From NCBI GenBank assembly GCA_015099395.1, contig AP024096.1:1736001-1800000 (forward strand): a stretch of DNA of 64,000 nt, in the 5' to 3' direction. Positions 1 to 8,707 of the stretch are shown piece by piece (the stretch's first letter is position 1; each line of letters starts with the position of its first letter). The notes under the pieces are model-generated. The model ran no database searches. It worked only from the letters and a program-made list of their open reading frames with translations, and had not been told where the DNA came from. Both the position numbers and the translations under genes were made by a program. The DNA comes from Ktedonobacteria bacterium brp13 (lineage in GTDB: Bacteria > Chloroflexota > Ktedonobacteria > Ktedonobacterales > Ktedonobacteraceae).

Positions 1-531
1 ACAATCCTGGCAGAAATGCGCCTTTAAATCGGACAGACGACAGTTGCGGACACCATTGTTTCCCCATTTAAACTATCTTATATAAAAAAAACAAAATCAC
101 CTCAAAAGGTAGACAACACCCGTCATTTCTGGTATACTCAACTTCAGAAACTCACGGCATAATAGTAGAAATCTGGACCACGATCTGTTCGACCCTCTTC
201 CCAGGCTGTTGCAGACGTTATAGAGATACTCACAAAGAATGTGTATGAAGCTAGGCTTCATTATAGCTTCTCTGCATTGACCACGTATTTATAGAACGTG
301 TTTCTGCTTTTGAAGCCGGTCATCTGCATGATTTCGGCAATGGTGTTTTTCTTGTCGGCATAAAGTTGTTTGGCACGAGTCAGGTTGCGTGGTTCTTCTT
401 GTCAATTGCCTTTGGTCTCCCACCTCGTCTCCCACGAGCACGCGCTGCTTCTAAGCCTGCCTGGGTTCATTCGCTGATCACATCACGCTCGAATTCTGCC
501 ATGGCTCCAATGATATGAAACATGAGTTTGC

Positions 532-708
532 TGGTAAATTGGGTCAAATCTGCACGGGTTTTGAGGTGAAACAGAGGAAATCGGCGCGAAATGTAGGAAT
601 CGACCATTCAGAGCCTGGGAAAACCGCTCCCCGCCTGGTGTACTGGCATTGAGAGTTGGAAATAAAACCCTGGCGAGCTGGAACGATGCACGGCGGCCAG
701 GGCAACAA
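532..708 (+). repeat. Left terminal inverted repeat (177 bp)
   Basis: Inverse complement of 2462-2638 with one mismatch seen (G here where the partner has T, near 628). Contains the paired sub-repeats at 563-582 and 583-601 that recur with the same spacing in the element at 14708-15105. Confidence 0.9.
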
Positions 709-1137
709 GAACGAGGAAACAATTACCACCACCGAAACCATTCTGCATATCAATGTGTCCATTTTGGAAAGAAGCTGGTGATTTCTTTACCATTCCTCTG
801 TTGAAAGCATCTCTCCTGCTTTAGCCTGTGGAGCCATTCTCTCGGCAAATGGAAGAGAGAGTAAACCGAGAGTCACGCGCATCATTGGCACGTTTCCACT
901 CGCTTATTTCCAAAATGGACAGCGAATGTTCCTCAAAACCCTTCAATTCGACTTCTGTTACGGTCATCGCCGCCAAAGCGCTCGTACATTTTGCTGGTGG
1001 GCTATATACCTGGTGGACGATATACAAAGAGACGAAGGCTACTGTCTCTGCATTATACATAACAGGCATGAACCTTTTACGATCATGAGGAATTCTTTGT
1101 AACGCAGATATTCCTGTTATAAAGGTGGCGTAATCAA
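709..1137. other. Intra-element stretch without a convincing gene
   Basis: Short reading frames exist on both strands (for example 828-1088 plus and 821-1069 minus) but none has a recognisable domain or a good ribosome-binding site. About 763-822 (GGAAAGAAGCTGGTGATTTC and following) recurs at about 33488-33548 with roughly nine of ten bases identical, so it is debris of some repeated sequence. The rest presumably holds the promoter of the lipoprotein gene. Confidence 0.4.
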
Positions 1138-2343
1138 ATGTCTCACAACAAATCTACTTCTTCTCTTATCACACTACTGCTTGCTCTTCTGCTGACCAGT
1201 TGCGGTATCGGTACACCAACTGGTACAGTAACCCTTGCCCCAACGAGGTTGAGCACAGCAACGACAGTCACGGGCAACGAGGTGCGTTTACAGCAGATCC
1301 ATATGTTCAATGCCAGCACGGGCTGGGCCATGACGGGTGATCCAGTGAACGGTCAGCGCCGCATCTTGCGCACGACGACAGGCGTCGCCCACTGGCAGGA
1401 TGTCACACCCGTGACCGGCAAGCAATCCTCGCTCATTGATGGGAGCGGTTTCTTCGATGCGCTGACCGCCTGGGTAGCCGTGGGTGGCGACCCCGGCATC
1501 CCCATGGTTGTCTATCGCACACACGATGGAGGACAAAGCTGGCAGCAGGCACAGTTACGAGACCAGGGCATCAATGGTGCTACGTTTTTCTTCCTCAACG
1601 CGCGGGTTGGCTGGCTCATGCGTGCCACTGGAGCCGCTACGGGCAATGTGGGGGTGGCCGTACTACGGACCAGCGATGGAGGCGCTAGCTGGAAGCGCAT
1701 CTCTGCCTCCACCTTCAGCACTACCAGCCCATCAAAACTGCCATTTGTGGGAAAAAAAATGATCAGCTTTGTGAACGAGACGACAGGCTGGGTCACCGTC
1801 TCCGGTTTTGCCTGGCTCTACGTGACGCACGATGGGGGCACGACATGGCGGCACCAGAACATTCCCTTACCCGCGCAGGTCGGCCAGGCCTTCGGCCCAA
1901 TCATAATAATACCGCCCAGTTTCTTTAGCGCAACTGATGGGCTGCTACCCGCCATCATTCCCAATCCGGCGGGCGAGACCATTACGATCTATGTGACCCA
2001 TGATGGAGGGGTGAGCTGGCACCCCACAAGCCCGGTACACACTGGATGGGGCTCGATGACTATTGCCGACGCGGGCTTGATTGCTATTGCCGACGCGCAG
2101 CACGCCTGGATTGTCAGTAGTAGCAATGATGCCAAGAGCAATCAATATATCCATAGCACGGTATACAGTACCCGCGATGGGGGATTGCACTGGACGCAGC
2201 ACACCGTCAAGTTCAGCGCGAATCCAACCATGATCGATTTTGCTTCTCCTACGCAGGGCTGGGCAATTGACGAGGGGGGATCCCTGTACCAGACCGCGGA
2301 CGGTGGACAGACGTGGGTGAAGGTGACGCCAACCATTCCATGA
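1138..2343 (+). CDS. Lipoprotein with Asp-box (BNR/Ycf48-like) beta-propeller
   Basis: The 401-residue product starts with a lipoprotein signal peptide (hydrophobic LITLLLALL, lipobox LTSC, Cys22), so it is predicted to be anchored on the outer face of the membrane. The rest is made of repeats with the Asp-box pattern T-x-DGG-x-x-W: THDGGQSW, TSDGGASW, THDGGTTW, THDGGVSW, TRDGGLHW and TADGGQTW, each preceded by a GW or AW strand. This is the layout of the sortilin/BNR and Ycf48-like propellers, which act as binding or assembly platforms rather than enzymes. No sialidase catalytic residues are apparent. A 24-bp-spaced repeat (CTATTGCCGACGCG at about 2060 and 2084) adds IADA twice. It is the only gene of the surrounding element, so it is cargo. 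Its ligand is unknown. Confidence 0.8.
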   Translation: MSHNKSTSSLITLLLALLLTSCGIGTPTGTVTLAPTRLSTATTVTGNEVRLQQIHMFNASTGWAMTGDPVNGQRRILRTTTGVAHWQDVTPVTGKQSSLIDGSGFFDALTAWVAVGGDPGIPMVVYRTHDGGQSWQQAQLRDQGINGATFFFLNARVGWLMRATGAATGNVGVAVLRTSDGGASWKRISASTFSTTSPSKLPFVGKKMISFVNETTGWVTVSGFAWLYVTHDGGTTWRHQNIPLPAQVGQAFGPIIIIPPSFFSATDGLLPAIIPNPAGETITIYVTHDGGVSWHPTSPVHTGWGSMTIADAGLIAIADAQHAWIVSSSNDAKSNQYIHSTVYSTRDGGLHWTQHTVKFSANPTMIDFASPTQGWAIDEGGSLYQTADGGQTWVKVTPTIP

Positions 2344-2461
2344 GCGGAATCTGTACAATGAGATGAGCGCTTTTCGCTCTCGTTCGCTCCCTTCACGATG
2401 AACACTTCGAGTCGGGGGCTCGTCATTGCCACACTGGCAAGCGTCCTCACCTCTTTCAAGT

Positions 2462-2638
2462 TTGTTGCCCTGGCCGCCGTGCATCGTTCCAGCTCGCCAG
2501 GGTTTTATTTCCAACTCTCAATGCCAGTACACCAGGCGGGGAGAGGTTTTCCCAGGCTCTGAATGGTCGATTCCTACATTTCGCGCCGATTTCCTCTGTT
2601 TCACCTCAAAACCCGTGCAGATTTGACCCAATTTACCA
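2462..2638 (-). repeat. Right terminal inverted repeat (177 bp)
   Basis: Inverse complement of 532-708. Its outer tip ATTTACCA abuts the second TTTGC target duplication at 2639-2643. Confidence 0.9.
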
Positions 2639-3169
2639 TTTGCCTGTCGATGTGGTGGTGTCGATATTTTCTTTGAGACTGCGTAGCTCAATGCCCCGCT
2701 CTCCCAACATGGTCACCGTTTCGATGAGTTGCTTGAGCGATCGGCCCAAGCGATCTAACCTCCAGACAACGATGACATCTCCTGAGCGGGCTATATCCAG
2801 CATTTTTAAGAACTCAGGCCGGTCAAAGCGTTTGCCACTCATCTTGTCGGTGAAGACTCGACTGCATTGCTCTTGGTGCATCGCATCTTCCTGTAATGCG
2901 GTCGTTTGCTTGTCTCTTGAGTATAAATCATCACAATAAGTGGCTCCGTTTTCACCACGATATTTGTCATTCTATCTTGGGTATAGCCGAGATTTGTACC
3001 TAAATGTGTGATAGGCCAACGAGAAGATTATCTTGATGATACCTCAGCCGTCGACATACTTTTTGACTTCGATAACCTTCTATTATCAGCGATCAGGGTA
3101 CAAATGATTGAAACTCTGGATCGCCAGCCTATTTCTGAGGGGATTGCTCCTCAAACGTATAGAGTATCC

Positions 3170-4609
3170 TCACCAAATATCGAGGTTTTGGCCTGTTTCT
3201 AGTGGCATCTCAGCCATTAAGCCACTTCCTCCCTTGGTCTCTTCCTTACTCTCTATGAACAGGGATATATACATGATTGCACATTTGACTTTATATAGAA
3301 CATCTACGGCTATTCGAGTCAGTTCCTCAAACAGATAGGTACCCTCTGGCCCTTTAACAGCTCTGTATACTCTCACGTATCTATGTGTCAGTGCATTGCG
3401 TATGGCCTGATATTCTGAGCCGCCTATTTCCTGACAAAGTAGATATAAGCCAAGCAGACGATGGCCTTGAGTTTTCACTTTATTTGCAATCGTGGGAGGT
3501 TGTGTCACCCTTCCCCTCGCGTTGTGCTCATACCATATACTGCGGTAGGAGCACTGATCTTCTGGGAACCCCAGATCCAGATAGTGATTGACCAGTATTG
3601 CAATCTTGTCCAGGGCACTAAAAGCTTCCTTGTATGCTGATTTGAGGTGGCCGACATAGATATTGCTCACCGAGTAGTCAAGTAGATTCACTAAAGCGGT
3701 TTGCTGGCTGATAGCCGAGAAGTTGAGAGTCGTATACTGCGACTGTACGAGCTGCATGCGAGCGGTCATATAGGCTTCTATTATCTCGTTAAGCCGAAAG
3801 ATAATGTCATGGATGTATTGTTGCTCATCACCATCTTCAATATGAGTGACCAGTTGGGGAATAACTGCATCGCCAACTGAAGCTTGTGCTGCCCTATCAA
3901 TAATCTGCAGATTAAGGTACAGGTCATTGCGGATACAAAAATCTGTATAGAATTTGACGAATTCACTTAACGACTCTTCATCGTAGCGCTTATGCCGCAA
4001 ATCTTTATTCAAAAGTTCAGCATTGCCGCTCTCGGTAAATCGTCTAACAAGCGCGTTATCGTGCCCCTGAAAGCTCTCTAGAGCTTCGGTACCACCAATA
4101 TCGATGATCGACTGCTTGTGGCTGAAGGCAGATTGATAGAGCTGATGAGCGTAAACGTAGTAGGTTGTTGAGTAGCGAGTAATCGGGGCGAGTTGCTTCA
4201 TTGCAGTGGCTTTATTGCCGAGGGCCATACCAAAGCCTTCCTTTCTGCGCAACACACGTTCATAACAGTTAATAGCCTCGACAGGACGGCCTACAACATC
4301 ATATAGATTGCCCAGGTTCGTTAACATGCGCGGGTCGCTTGGAGATGCTTTTTCTGTATATTTGATCCCCTGCTTTATAAGGTCTTCGCAGTCAAATATA
4401 TTGGCACCATCGTTCCTGGTGTGCATGTCATACAGTTCCAGGTAGCAAGTTGCGAGGTTATAGTAGAGCTGGGTATCATTTGGGGCTTGGGCTTCTACTT
4501 TATCGAATGCCTCCAGAGCACACTGTATGATAGCTTCACTTCTATAAAGCTGCCCAACAGCGAGCAGATTCTTAATAAGGGTATACCTTAACTTGACGTC
4601 AAGCAACAC
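3170..4609 (-). CDS. TPR protein with C-terminal HEPN-like domain, probably 5'-truncated
   Basis: The N-terminal half (about residues 1-180) is built of TPR-like helical pairs (YYNLATCYLELYD, LTNLGNLYDVVGRPVEAINCYERV with breaks). The C-terminal third contains IRNALTHRY, an R-N-x3-H motif of the Rx4-6H type that marks HEPN ribonucleases, in an all-helical setting. TPR plus this tail matches the LA2681-like HEPN group as I remember it. HEPN proteins commonly act as toxins or antiviral RNases. The open frame begins at about EVLLDVKLRY with no ribosome-binding site, about 100 bp from a divergent resolvase gene. I infer that the 5' end was lost when the resolvase arrived, so the protein may be inactive or may lack a sensor domain. 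Confidence 0.6.
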   Translation of the reverse strand: MLLDVKLRYTLIKNLLAVGQLYRSEAIIQCALEAFDKVEAQAPNDTQLYYNLATCYLELYDMHTRNDGANIFDCEDLIKQGIKYTEKASPSDPRMLTNLGNLYDVVGRPVEAINCYERVLRRKEGFGMALGNKATAMKQLAPITRYSTTYYVYAHQLYQSAFSHKQSIIDIGGTEALESFQGHDNALVRRFTESGNAELLNKDLRHKRYDEESLSEFVKFYTDFCIRNDLYLNLQIIDRAAQASVGDAVIPQLVTHIEDGDEQQYIHDIIFRLNEIIEAYMTARMQLVQSQYTTLNFSAISQQTALVNLLDYSVSNIYVGHLKSAYKEAFSALDKIAILVNHYLDLGFPEDQCSYRSIWYEHNARGRVTQPPTIANKVKTQGHRLLGLYLLCQEIGGSEYQAIRNALTHRYVRVYRAVKGPEGTYLFEELTRIAVDVLYKVKCAIMYISLFIESKEETKGGSGLMAEMPLETGQNLDIW

Positions 4610-4706
4610 CTCGTCGCTCCGTCAACTTAGGGTTGTTTTCAATGTTTCTTGACAATCTTGACGCAAGGTAATAGACTCTATACTGACACATAAAGGAGGA
4701 TGACCT

Positions 4707-5264
4707 ATGCTTGGACAACGCATTGGCTATGTACGAGTCAGTACACTCGATCAAAATACGGAACGGCAACTTGAAGGCATCGAAGTAGCGAAAACGTTTA
4801 CCGATAAAGCGTCGGGGAAAGATACCAAACGCCCTCAGCTGGAAGCCCTTATGGGCTTTGTCCGCGAGGGTGATACGGTCGTGGTACACAGCATGGATCG
4901 CCTGGCACGGAACCTTGATGACCTGCGGCGGGTTGTCCAGACCCTCACTGGCCGAGGCGTGTGTATTGAGTTTGTGAAAGAGCACCTTTCTTTTACTGGG
5001 GAAGACTCACCAATGGCCAGTTTGATGTTATCGGTGATGGGTGCCTTTGCCGAGTTCGAGCGGGCTTTGATCCATGAGCGGCAGCGGGAAGGGATTGCGC
5101 TGGCGAAACAACGCGGAGCCTATAAGGGTAGGAAGAAGTCTTTATCTCAGGCAGCAAGAAGTGAAGTGCAACAACGGCTAGCAGCCGGTGCCAGCAAAGC
5201 GCAAGTGGCTCGGGAATTCGGCATCAGCAGGCAGACACTGTATCAGTACTTGGAGACGATATAA
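4707..5264 (+). CDS. Serine recombinase, Tn3 resolvase/invertase family (intact)
   Basis: The 185-residue protein has the full family architecture. The catalytic domain has IGYVRVSTLDQ (nucleophile Ser in RVST), then FTDKASGKDTKRPQL and the MDRLARN arginine motif, followed by the long E helix (GAFAEFERALIHERQREGI). A C-terminal Hin-type HTH ends AREFGISRQTLYQYLE. Length is normal for TnpR-like resolvases. A strong AGGAGG at 4695-4700 sets the start. The 100 bp upstream (4600-4700) hold short inverted motifs that could be the res site, but I could not define sub-sites. No Tn3 transposase is nearby, so this is an orphan resolvase, not a relic of the split gene at 261-2931, from which it differs clearly in sequence. 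Confidence 0.9.
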   Translation: MLGQRIGYVRVSTLDQNTERQLEGIEVAKTFTDKASGKDTKRPQLEALMGFVREGDTVVVHSMDRLARNLDDLRRVVQTLTGRGVCIEFVKEHLSFTGEDSPMASLMLSVMGAFAEFERALIHERQREGIALAKQRGAYKGRKKSLSQAARSEVQQRLAAGASKAQVAREFGISRQTLYQYLETI

Positions 5265-5389
5265 GGTGCCACAGATCGTGATGAAAGAGTGGTCTGTGAT
5301 TGTGGTGATTTACAGCTTGGGTAAAGTTCCAAGACGAAAAGATGACAATTCGTCAAAGGTAAGTCTAGTGCCAGTTTACAGGAAAGTGC

Positions 5390-5410
5390 ATCTCGTTGCG
5401 CAACCCGTGG
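5390..5410. repeat. Solo end of the 2.4-kb IS family
   Basis: ATCTCGTTGCGCAACCCGTGG matches the terminal repeats of the two large IS copies at 17703-20102 and 27962-30208, with a CA step in the middle as in the second copy. No transposase or second end lies within several kb, so this is a residual end from an old insertion or a deletion derivative. Confidence 0.6.
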
Positions 5411-5516
5411 GAAGAGAGGGATTTGCTCCAGAGGGCTGCGCATCCGAACCGCCCTGATTGCAATGGTTTCTTGTCCATCGACTGACAGAGCGGGAGCTGG
5501 AAAGAGCAGATGTTGT

Positions 5517-6563
5517 CTATTTGTTTATTCTGTCAGAGAGGAGGAGACCTTCCTCATAGATACGCCGAATTGTGTCCTCAATCTCCGGCTCCTGAAAAGC
5601 CACATCGCGTAAGCGATAGCGTGCTCCCAGCCAGGCCACCAGTTCGTAAGAGGGCAACTTGCTATCTTTAAAGCTTAGCCAGAGGCGTGGCCCCTCAGCT
5701 TTGACGACGTGAACGCCATTGGGCAGATCTTGCAAACGCGGTAGCCCCTTTGCATCATACGTGGGCTCTGCGTGCTCAGCGTCGTTGAGGACGACCATCA
5801 GCGTGCGCTCACCGCCAAACCGCTCCCGAATACTGCTTACGGTTCCATCATAAAGCTTCCGACCATGATCGATAATGATCATGCGAGGGCAAAGTGTTTC
5901 GATATCATCCATATCGTGAGTGGTCAGTAAGACAGTCGTTCCTTGTTCAGCATTCATGGCCAGCAGAAATTCGCGGATCCGAGCCTTGGCCACCACGTCG
6001 AGACCAATCGTCGGCTCATCCAGGTACAACAGTTCGGGATCATGCAACAGGGCTGCCGCCAGGTCACCGCGCATCCGTTGCCCCAGCGAGAGCTGACGTA
6101 CAGGTGTATCGAGAAATTCATCCAGATCAAGAAGCTTGCTCAAGCGCTGCAGATTATGGCGGTAACGTTCTTGAGACACACGGTAAAGATGGCGCAGCAA
6201 ATGCAACGAATCAATGAGTGGGAGGTCCCACCACAACTGTGTACGCTGTCCAAAAACAGCGCCAATATGAGCCGCGAGTTGACGTCGCTGCAGCGTCGGG
6301 ACCAACCCTGCCACGCGTATAGTCCCGCTCGTCGGGACCAGAATACCGGTAAGCATCTTAATGGTTGTGCTCTTCCCAGCTCCATTAGGTCCAACCAGGC
6401 CAATCATCTCTCCTTGACCCACGTGCAAAGAAAGATCGTTCACAGCCTCCACTGTGCGTATTTCAGGATTCACCACGCTACGCAGACCGCCTAGCATCCC
6501 AACTCTTCTTTTGGCAATACGAAAGGTTTTGTTTAAGCTATCAGCTTCAATCATTGCATTCAT
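5517..6563 (-). CDS. ABC-2 type exporter, ATP-binding subunit
   Basis: This is the ATPase of an ABC-2 exporter. It has Walker A GPNGAGKST, signature LSLGQRMRGD, Walker B LLYLDEPTIGLD and the switch histidine in LLTTHDMDD. The C-terminal 100 residues are the extra domain common in drug/viologen-type exporters. An in-frame GTG lies three codons upstream, but GGGAG eight bases before the ATG at 6563 favours this start. It is last in a minus-strand operon after two permease genes (gap 68 bp). The pairing with two DUF990-type permeases (PF06182-like) suggests export of a small hydrophobic or toxic compound. The substrate cannot be read from the sequence. Confidence 0.9.
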   Translation of the reverse strand: MNAMIEADSLNKTFRIAKRRVGMLGGLRSVVNPEIRTVEAVNDLSLHVGQGEMIGLVGPNGAGKSTTIKMLTGILVPTSGTIRVAGLVPTLQRRQLAAHIGAVFGQRTQLWWDLPLIDSLHLLRHLYRVSQERYRHNLQRLSKLLDLDEFLDTPVRQLSLGQRMRGDLAAALLHDPELLYLDEPTIGLDVVAKARIREFLLAMNAEQGTTVLLTTHDMDDIETLCPRMIIIDHGRKLYDGTVSSIRERFGGERTLMVVLNDAEHAEPTYDAKGLPRLQDLPNGVHVVKAEGPRLWLSFKDSKLPSYELVAWLGARYRLRDVAFQEPEIEDTIRRIYEEGLLLSDRINK

Positions 6564-6631
6564 AATATACACTCCCTTTTATTCGTAAATCATAGAAGCA
6601 AGCTAACACATCTTAGGAGAAACTCGCGCTT

Positions 6632-7450
6632 TTAGCTGCCGCTGCTTTGATAATGACGCACACCAAAGCTCCAGATCAGCCCTGCGATGAGCGCAAAGGC
6701 ACAGGCGGCAAATGGTGAGGCAAAAACGAGCCCTCGTGGCAGATCAAAAGGAAGAGTTTTTCCCAGAATATAGCAAGTAGGAAGATAGGAGCCAAAAGCT
6801 ACCGGCACAACGAAGAGGAAAAAGCCTTGCAATCCCCGATCATAGATCGTCATCGGATAGCTCAACATGGTCCGAGCTCCATAATACAAACTATTGATCA
6901 ACTCAGTTGTCTCAATAGTCCAGAAGCAGATCGTTGCACCAAGGAAGAGAATGGCGATAAAGATGAGCATGCCAGAAGCGATGCCAAGCGCCAGAGCCAA
7001 AAACTTCCCTATCGTCCACTGCAACCCTGGCAACAAGTAGAGCGCCACGCCAAATCCTAGTAGTCCCTGAAACATCCTTCCCAGCCGCCGGAGGCGAAAA
7101 TCGCTGCCGACGACCTGAATTACCACATTGACGGGCCGCAACAACACGCGATCAAATTCGCCATGACGAATGGTCTCCGCGAAGTTCTCGATACCCGCTC
7201 CTGCCATCTCAGCCAAGCCAAAACAAAAAGACATAATAGAAGTTAATAGCGCTACTTCCCCGATGTTCCAACCAAGCACATTGGGGAAAGCAACAAAGAA
7301 GAGCAACATGGCAATAAACTCCAGCACCGTGATGGCAAAGGAACAGAAGATGTCCAGGGTCAGATTGAGCTTATATTGCGCTTGCGCGCGTATTTGCATC
7401 AGAACCAGTCGCCCATACAGGGACAGATCGTGCGCGAATGCGTTGAACAT
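6632..7450 (-). CDS. ABC-2 family permease (DUF990-like), second subunit
   Basis: The 272-residue integral membrane protein has about six hydrophobic segments (for example TVLEFIAMLLFFVAF, GMLIFIAILFLGATICFW, AACAFALIAGLIW). The motif ETIRHGEFDRVLLRPVN is characteristic of the DUF990 permeases that work in pairs with one ATPase. It lies 9 bp downstream of the other permease gene and is co-transcribed with it. The product should form half of the membrane channel. Heterodimer formation is inferred from the gene pair. Confidence 0.85.
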   Translation of the reverse strand: MFNAFAHDLSLYGRLVLMQIRAQAQYKLNLTLDIFCSFAITVLEFIAMLLFFVAFPNVLGWNIGEVALLTSIMSFCFGLAEMAGAGIENFAETIRHGEFDRVLLRPVNVVIQVVGSDFRLRRLGRMFQGLLGFGVALYLLPGLQWTIGKFLALALGIASGMLIFIAILFLGATICFWTIETTELINSLYYGARTMLSYPMTIYDRGLQGFFLFVVPVAFGSYLPTCYILGKTLPFDLPRGLVFASPFAACAFALIAGLIWSFGVRHYQSSGS

Positions 7451-7459
7451 ACGTCCTTG

Positions 7460-8254
7460 TTATCCTCCTTGCACAACAACGCGGCCCGTCGCAGCTCGCG
7501 TCAGCGTACGGGCGAGACAAACTAGTATCACAAGCCAGCCAAGCTGAATCCCTGACTCAAACCACAGCACCCCTCCAGTCAGCTTGCCCAGGACGGCCTG
7601 TACAGGCAAATTTAAGAAACCATTGAAGGGCAACCAGCTGATCAGGTTACGCAGCCAGAGTGGTAAGAGCGGAATAGGGATATACGAGCCGGAGAAGAGG
7701 AGAGGGATAACGCCAGCAAGAGAGGTCAGAGATCTGGCCTCAATGAGCCAGAAAGCGGCAATATTGTAAAGGAAGCGATAAGCGATACCCAGCAACGCGC
7801 TCAGAGGTAAAACAAGCCCCCAGGCCAACCAGGAGTGCCATGAGCCTGGTACACCCAGACCAAAAATCAACGCTCCAGCGATATAGGTTGGAATGCCACG
7901 ATAGATCAGGAAATACAAGGCCCGCCCTAGCTCGCGGCTGAACCAGTACCAGCAAAAATCGCAGGGCTTGCTCAAATCCGAGACCACATCTCCGGTCCGA
8001 ATGGTTAGCATCAGTTCTACCCAGCTAAACTGAGTCACGACCATAATCATAGACTGAATCAGCCAGGTATAGCGTAAGGTATCCAGGACGCTATACCCGC
8101 TTACCAGCGGACGCACATGGTAGAGGGCGATGATGACATAGCTAAAGATGCTACCGAAGAAGATGTTGGTAATCAAGCCAGCCAGGTTGGCCCAACGATA
8201 GATGACTTGCCGTCGGAATGTTGTACGTGCCACTGCAAGATAGAAACGAAACAT
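7460..8254 (-). CDS. ABC-2 family permease (DUF990-like), first gene of the exporter operon
   Basis: A roughly 264-residue membrane protein with about six membrane segments and the family motif TIRTGDVVSDLSKPCDF, the counterpart of the HGEFDRVLLRPVN loop in its partner. The frame is open 19 codons further upstream, but TTGGAGA just before the ATG at 8254 and the sequence MFRFYLAVARTTFRRQ, a typical N terminus of this family, fix the start here. It is the first gene of the three-gene operon; a promoter should lie between 8255 and about 8400. Confidence 0.85.
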   Translation of the reverse strand: MFRFYLAVARTTFRRQVIYRWANLAGLITNIFFGSIFSYVIIALYHVRPLVSGYSVLDTLRYTWLIQSMIMVVTQFSWVELMLTIRTGDVVSDLSKPCDFCWYWFSRELGRALYFLIYRGIPTYIAGALIFGLGVPGSWHSWLAWGLVLPLSALLGIAYRFLYNIAAFWLIEARSLTSLAGVIPLLFSGSYIPIPLLPLWLRNLISWLPFNGFLNLPVQAVLGKLTGGVLWFESGIQLGWLVILVCLARTLTRAATGRVVVQGG

Positions 8255-8707
8255 ACGCTTTCTCCAAAGAATAGGGATTTGCAAACAACACAAAAACCTA
8301 GTCATCCTCAATAGAGGGGGGATGCTAGTAGGAATGGGGTTGAGTATTCGGCAGACATGAAGAAACCAGGATAGCCCGTACGCTATCCTGTATTACGCAG
8401 AAAGCACCAAAAACCATCAGAGGTTTTTTATTTTAGCATATCTGTCAAGGGCCGACGAGCCTGTGAGATATGCTTTTACATTTAGCGAGGGCAGTATATC
8501 GAACCGGGCTTGTATACTACTCTGATCCAATTCATTTGATGGATCGCCGCTTGCGGTGGGCGGGGAAGTGGGCCTGCCTCTATATAGCTCAGTCAAAAAA
8601 ACGGTCGTAAAAAAATAACTCATCCACAGAATCTTAGTCTCACCTCAGACACAGCCCAAGGCACGGCTCACACACGCAATACCTACGCACCTGAAAAAAG
8701 AAGTTCG
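8255..8707. other. Intergenic gap between ABC operon and Tn554-like module
   Basis: No supported gene. Two hairpins are visible: CAGGATAGC/GCTATCCTG at about 8367-8390 and a U-rich hairpin at 8409-8434. The right junction of the neighbouring recombinase module must lie somewhere in the last 100 bp, but I see no matching end repeat. Confidence 0.4.
8409..8434. terminator. Probable bidirectional terminator hairpin
   Basis: AAAAACC (8409-8415), loop ATCAGA, GGTTTTT (8422-8428), followed by TATTTT. It sits between the 3' end of the Tn554-like operon (reading leftwards) and the promoter region of the ABC operon, where a terminator would prevent read-through. Confidence 0.45.

Larger units (their letters stand above)
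532..2638. mobile_element. Transposon-like element with 177-bp terminal inverted repeats, lipoprotein cargo, no transposase
   Basis: The element starts TGGTAAATTGGGTCAAATC and ends with the exact inverse. Its ends match over 177 bp (532-708 and 2462-2638) with one mismatch seen. It is flanked by the 5-bp direct repeat TTTGC (527-531, 2639-2643) and splits a resolvase gene. Each end carries two 19-20-bp sub-repeats (563-582 and 583-601 on the left) with the pattern G..G.GAAA....AGGAA.TC, beginning 31 bp and 51 bp from the tip. TG/CA tips, several repeated sites per end and a 5-bp duplication are typical of IS21 or the Tn7/Tn5053/Mu-type transposases. No transposase lies inside, only a lipoprotein gene, so movement would need a transposase supplied in trans. 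Family assignment is inference. Confidence 0.85.
261..2931 (-). pseudogene. Serine resolvase/invertase pseudogene, split by a transposon-like insertion
   Basis: Two parts of one Tn3-resolvase-type gene lie on either side of an insertion. The N-terminal catalytic part (about 2644-2931) reads TTALQEDAM, then FTDKMSGK and WRLDRLGRS, as in serine recombinases, and stops at IDTTTSTGK. The C-terminal part (about 261-531) resumes with KLMFHIIGAMAEFER and ends with a helix-turn-helix tail (TGFKSRNTFYKYV). Removing bases 532-2638 and one copy of TTTGC rejoins the frame exactly at TTSTGK-LMF. The gene had other damage: a small deletion next to the start removes the usual YARVST motif including the catalytic Ser region, and a frameshift near 395 breaks the C-terminal arm. 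It therefore cannot be active even without the insertion. A hairpin (245-261, ATGAAGC-TAG-GCTTCAT) overlaps the stop and could be its terminator. Confidence 0.85.

Noticed and set aside
828..1088. Small reading frame inside the first element on the plus strand (86 codons), with another on the minus strand over the same bases
   Set aside because: No ribosome-binding site, no recognisable domain, and the two strands overlap completely; neither is better supported than chance.
532..2638. CRISPR-associated or full Tn7 transposon
   Set aside because: The ends fit that class in part, but no Cas, TnsB, TnsC or TniQ gene is in the window, and IS21-type ends fit equally well.
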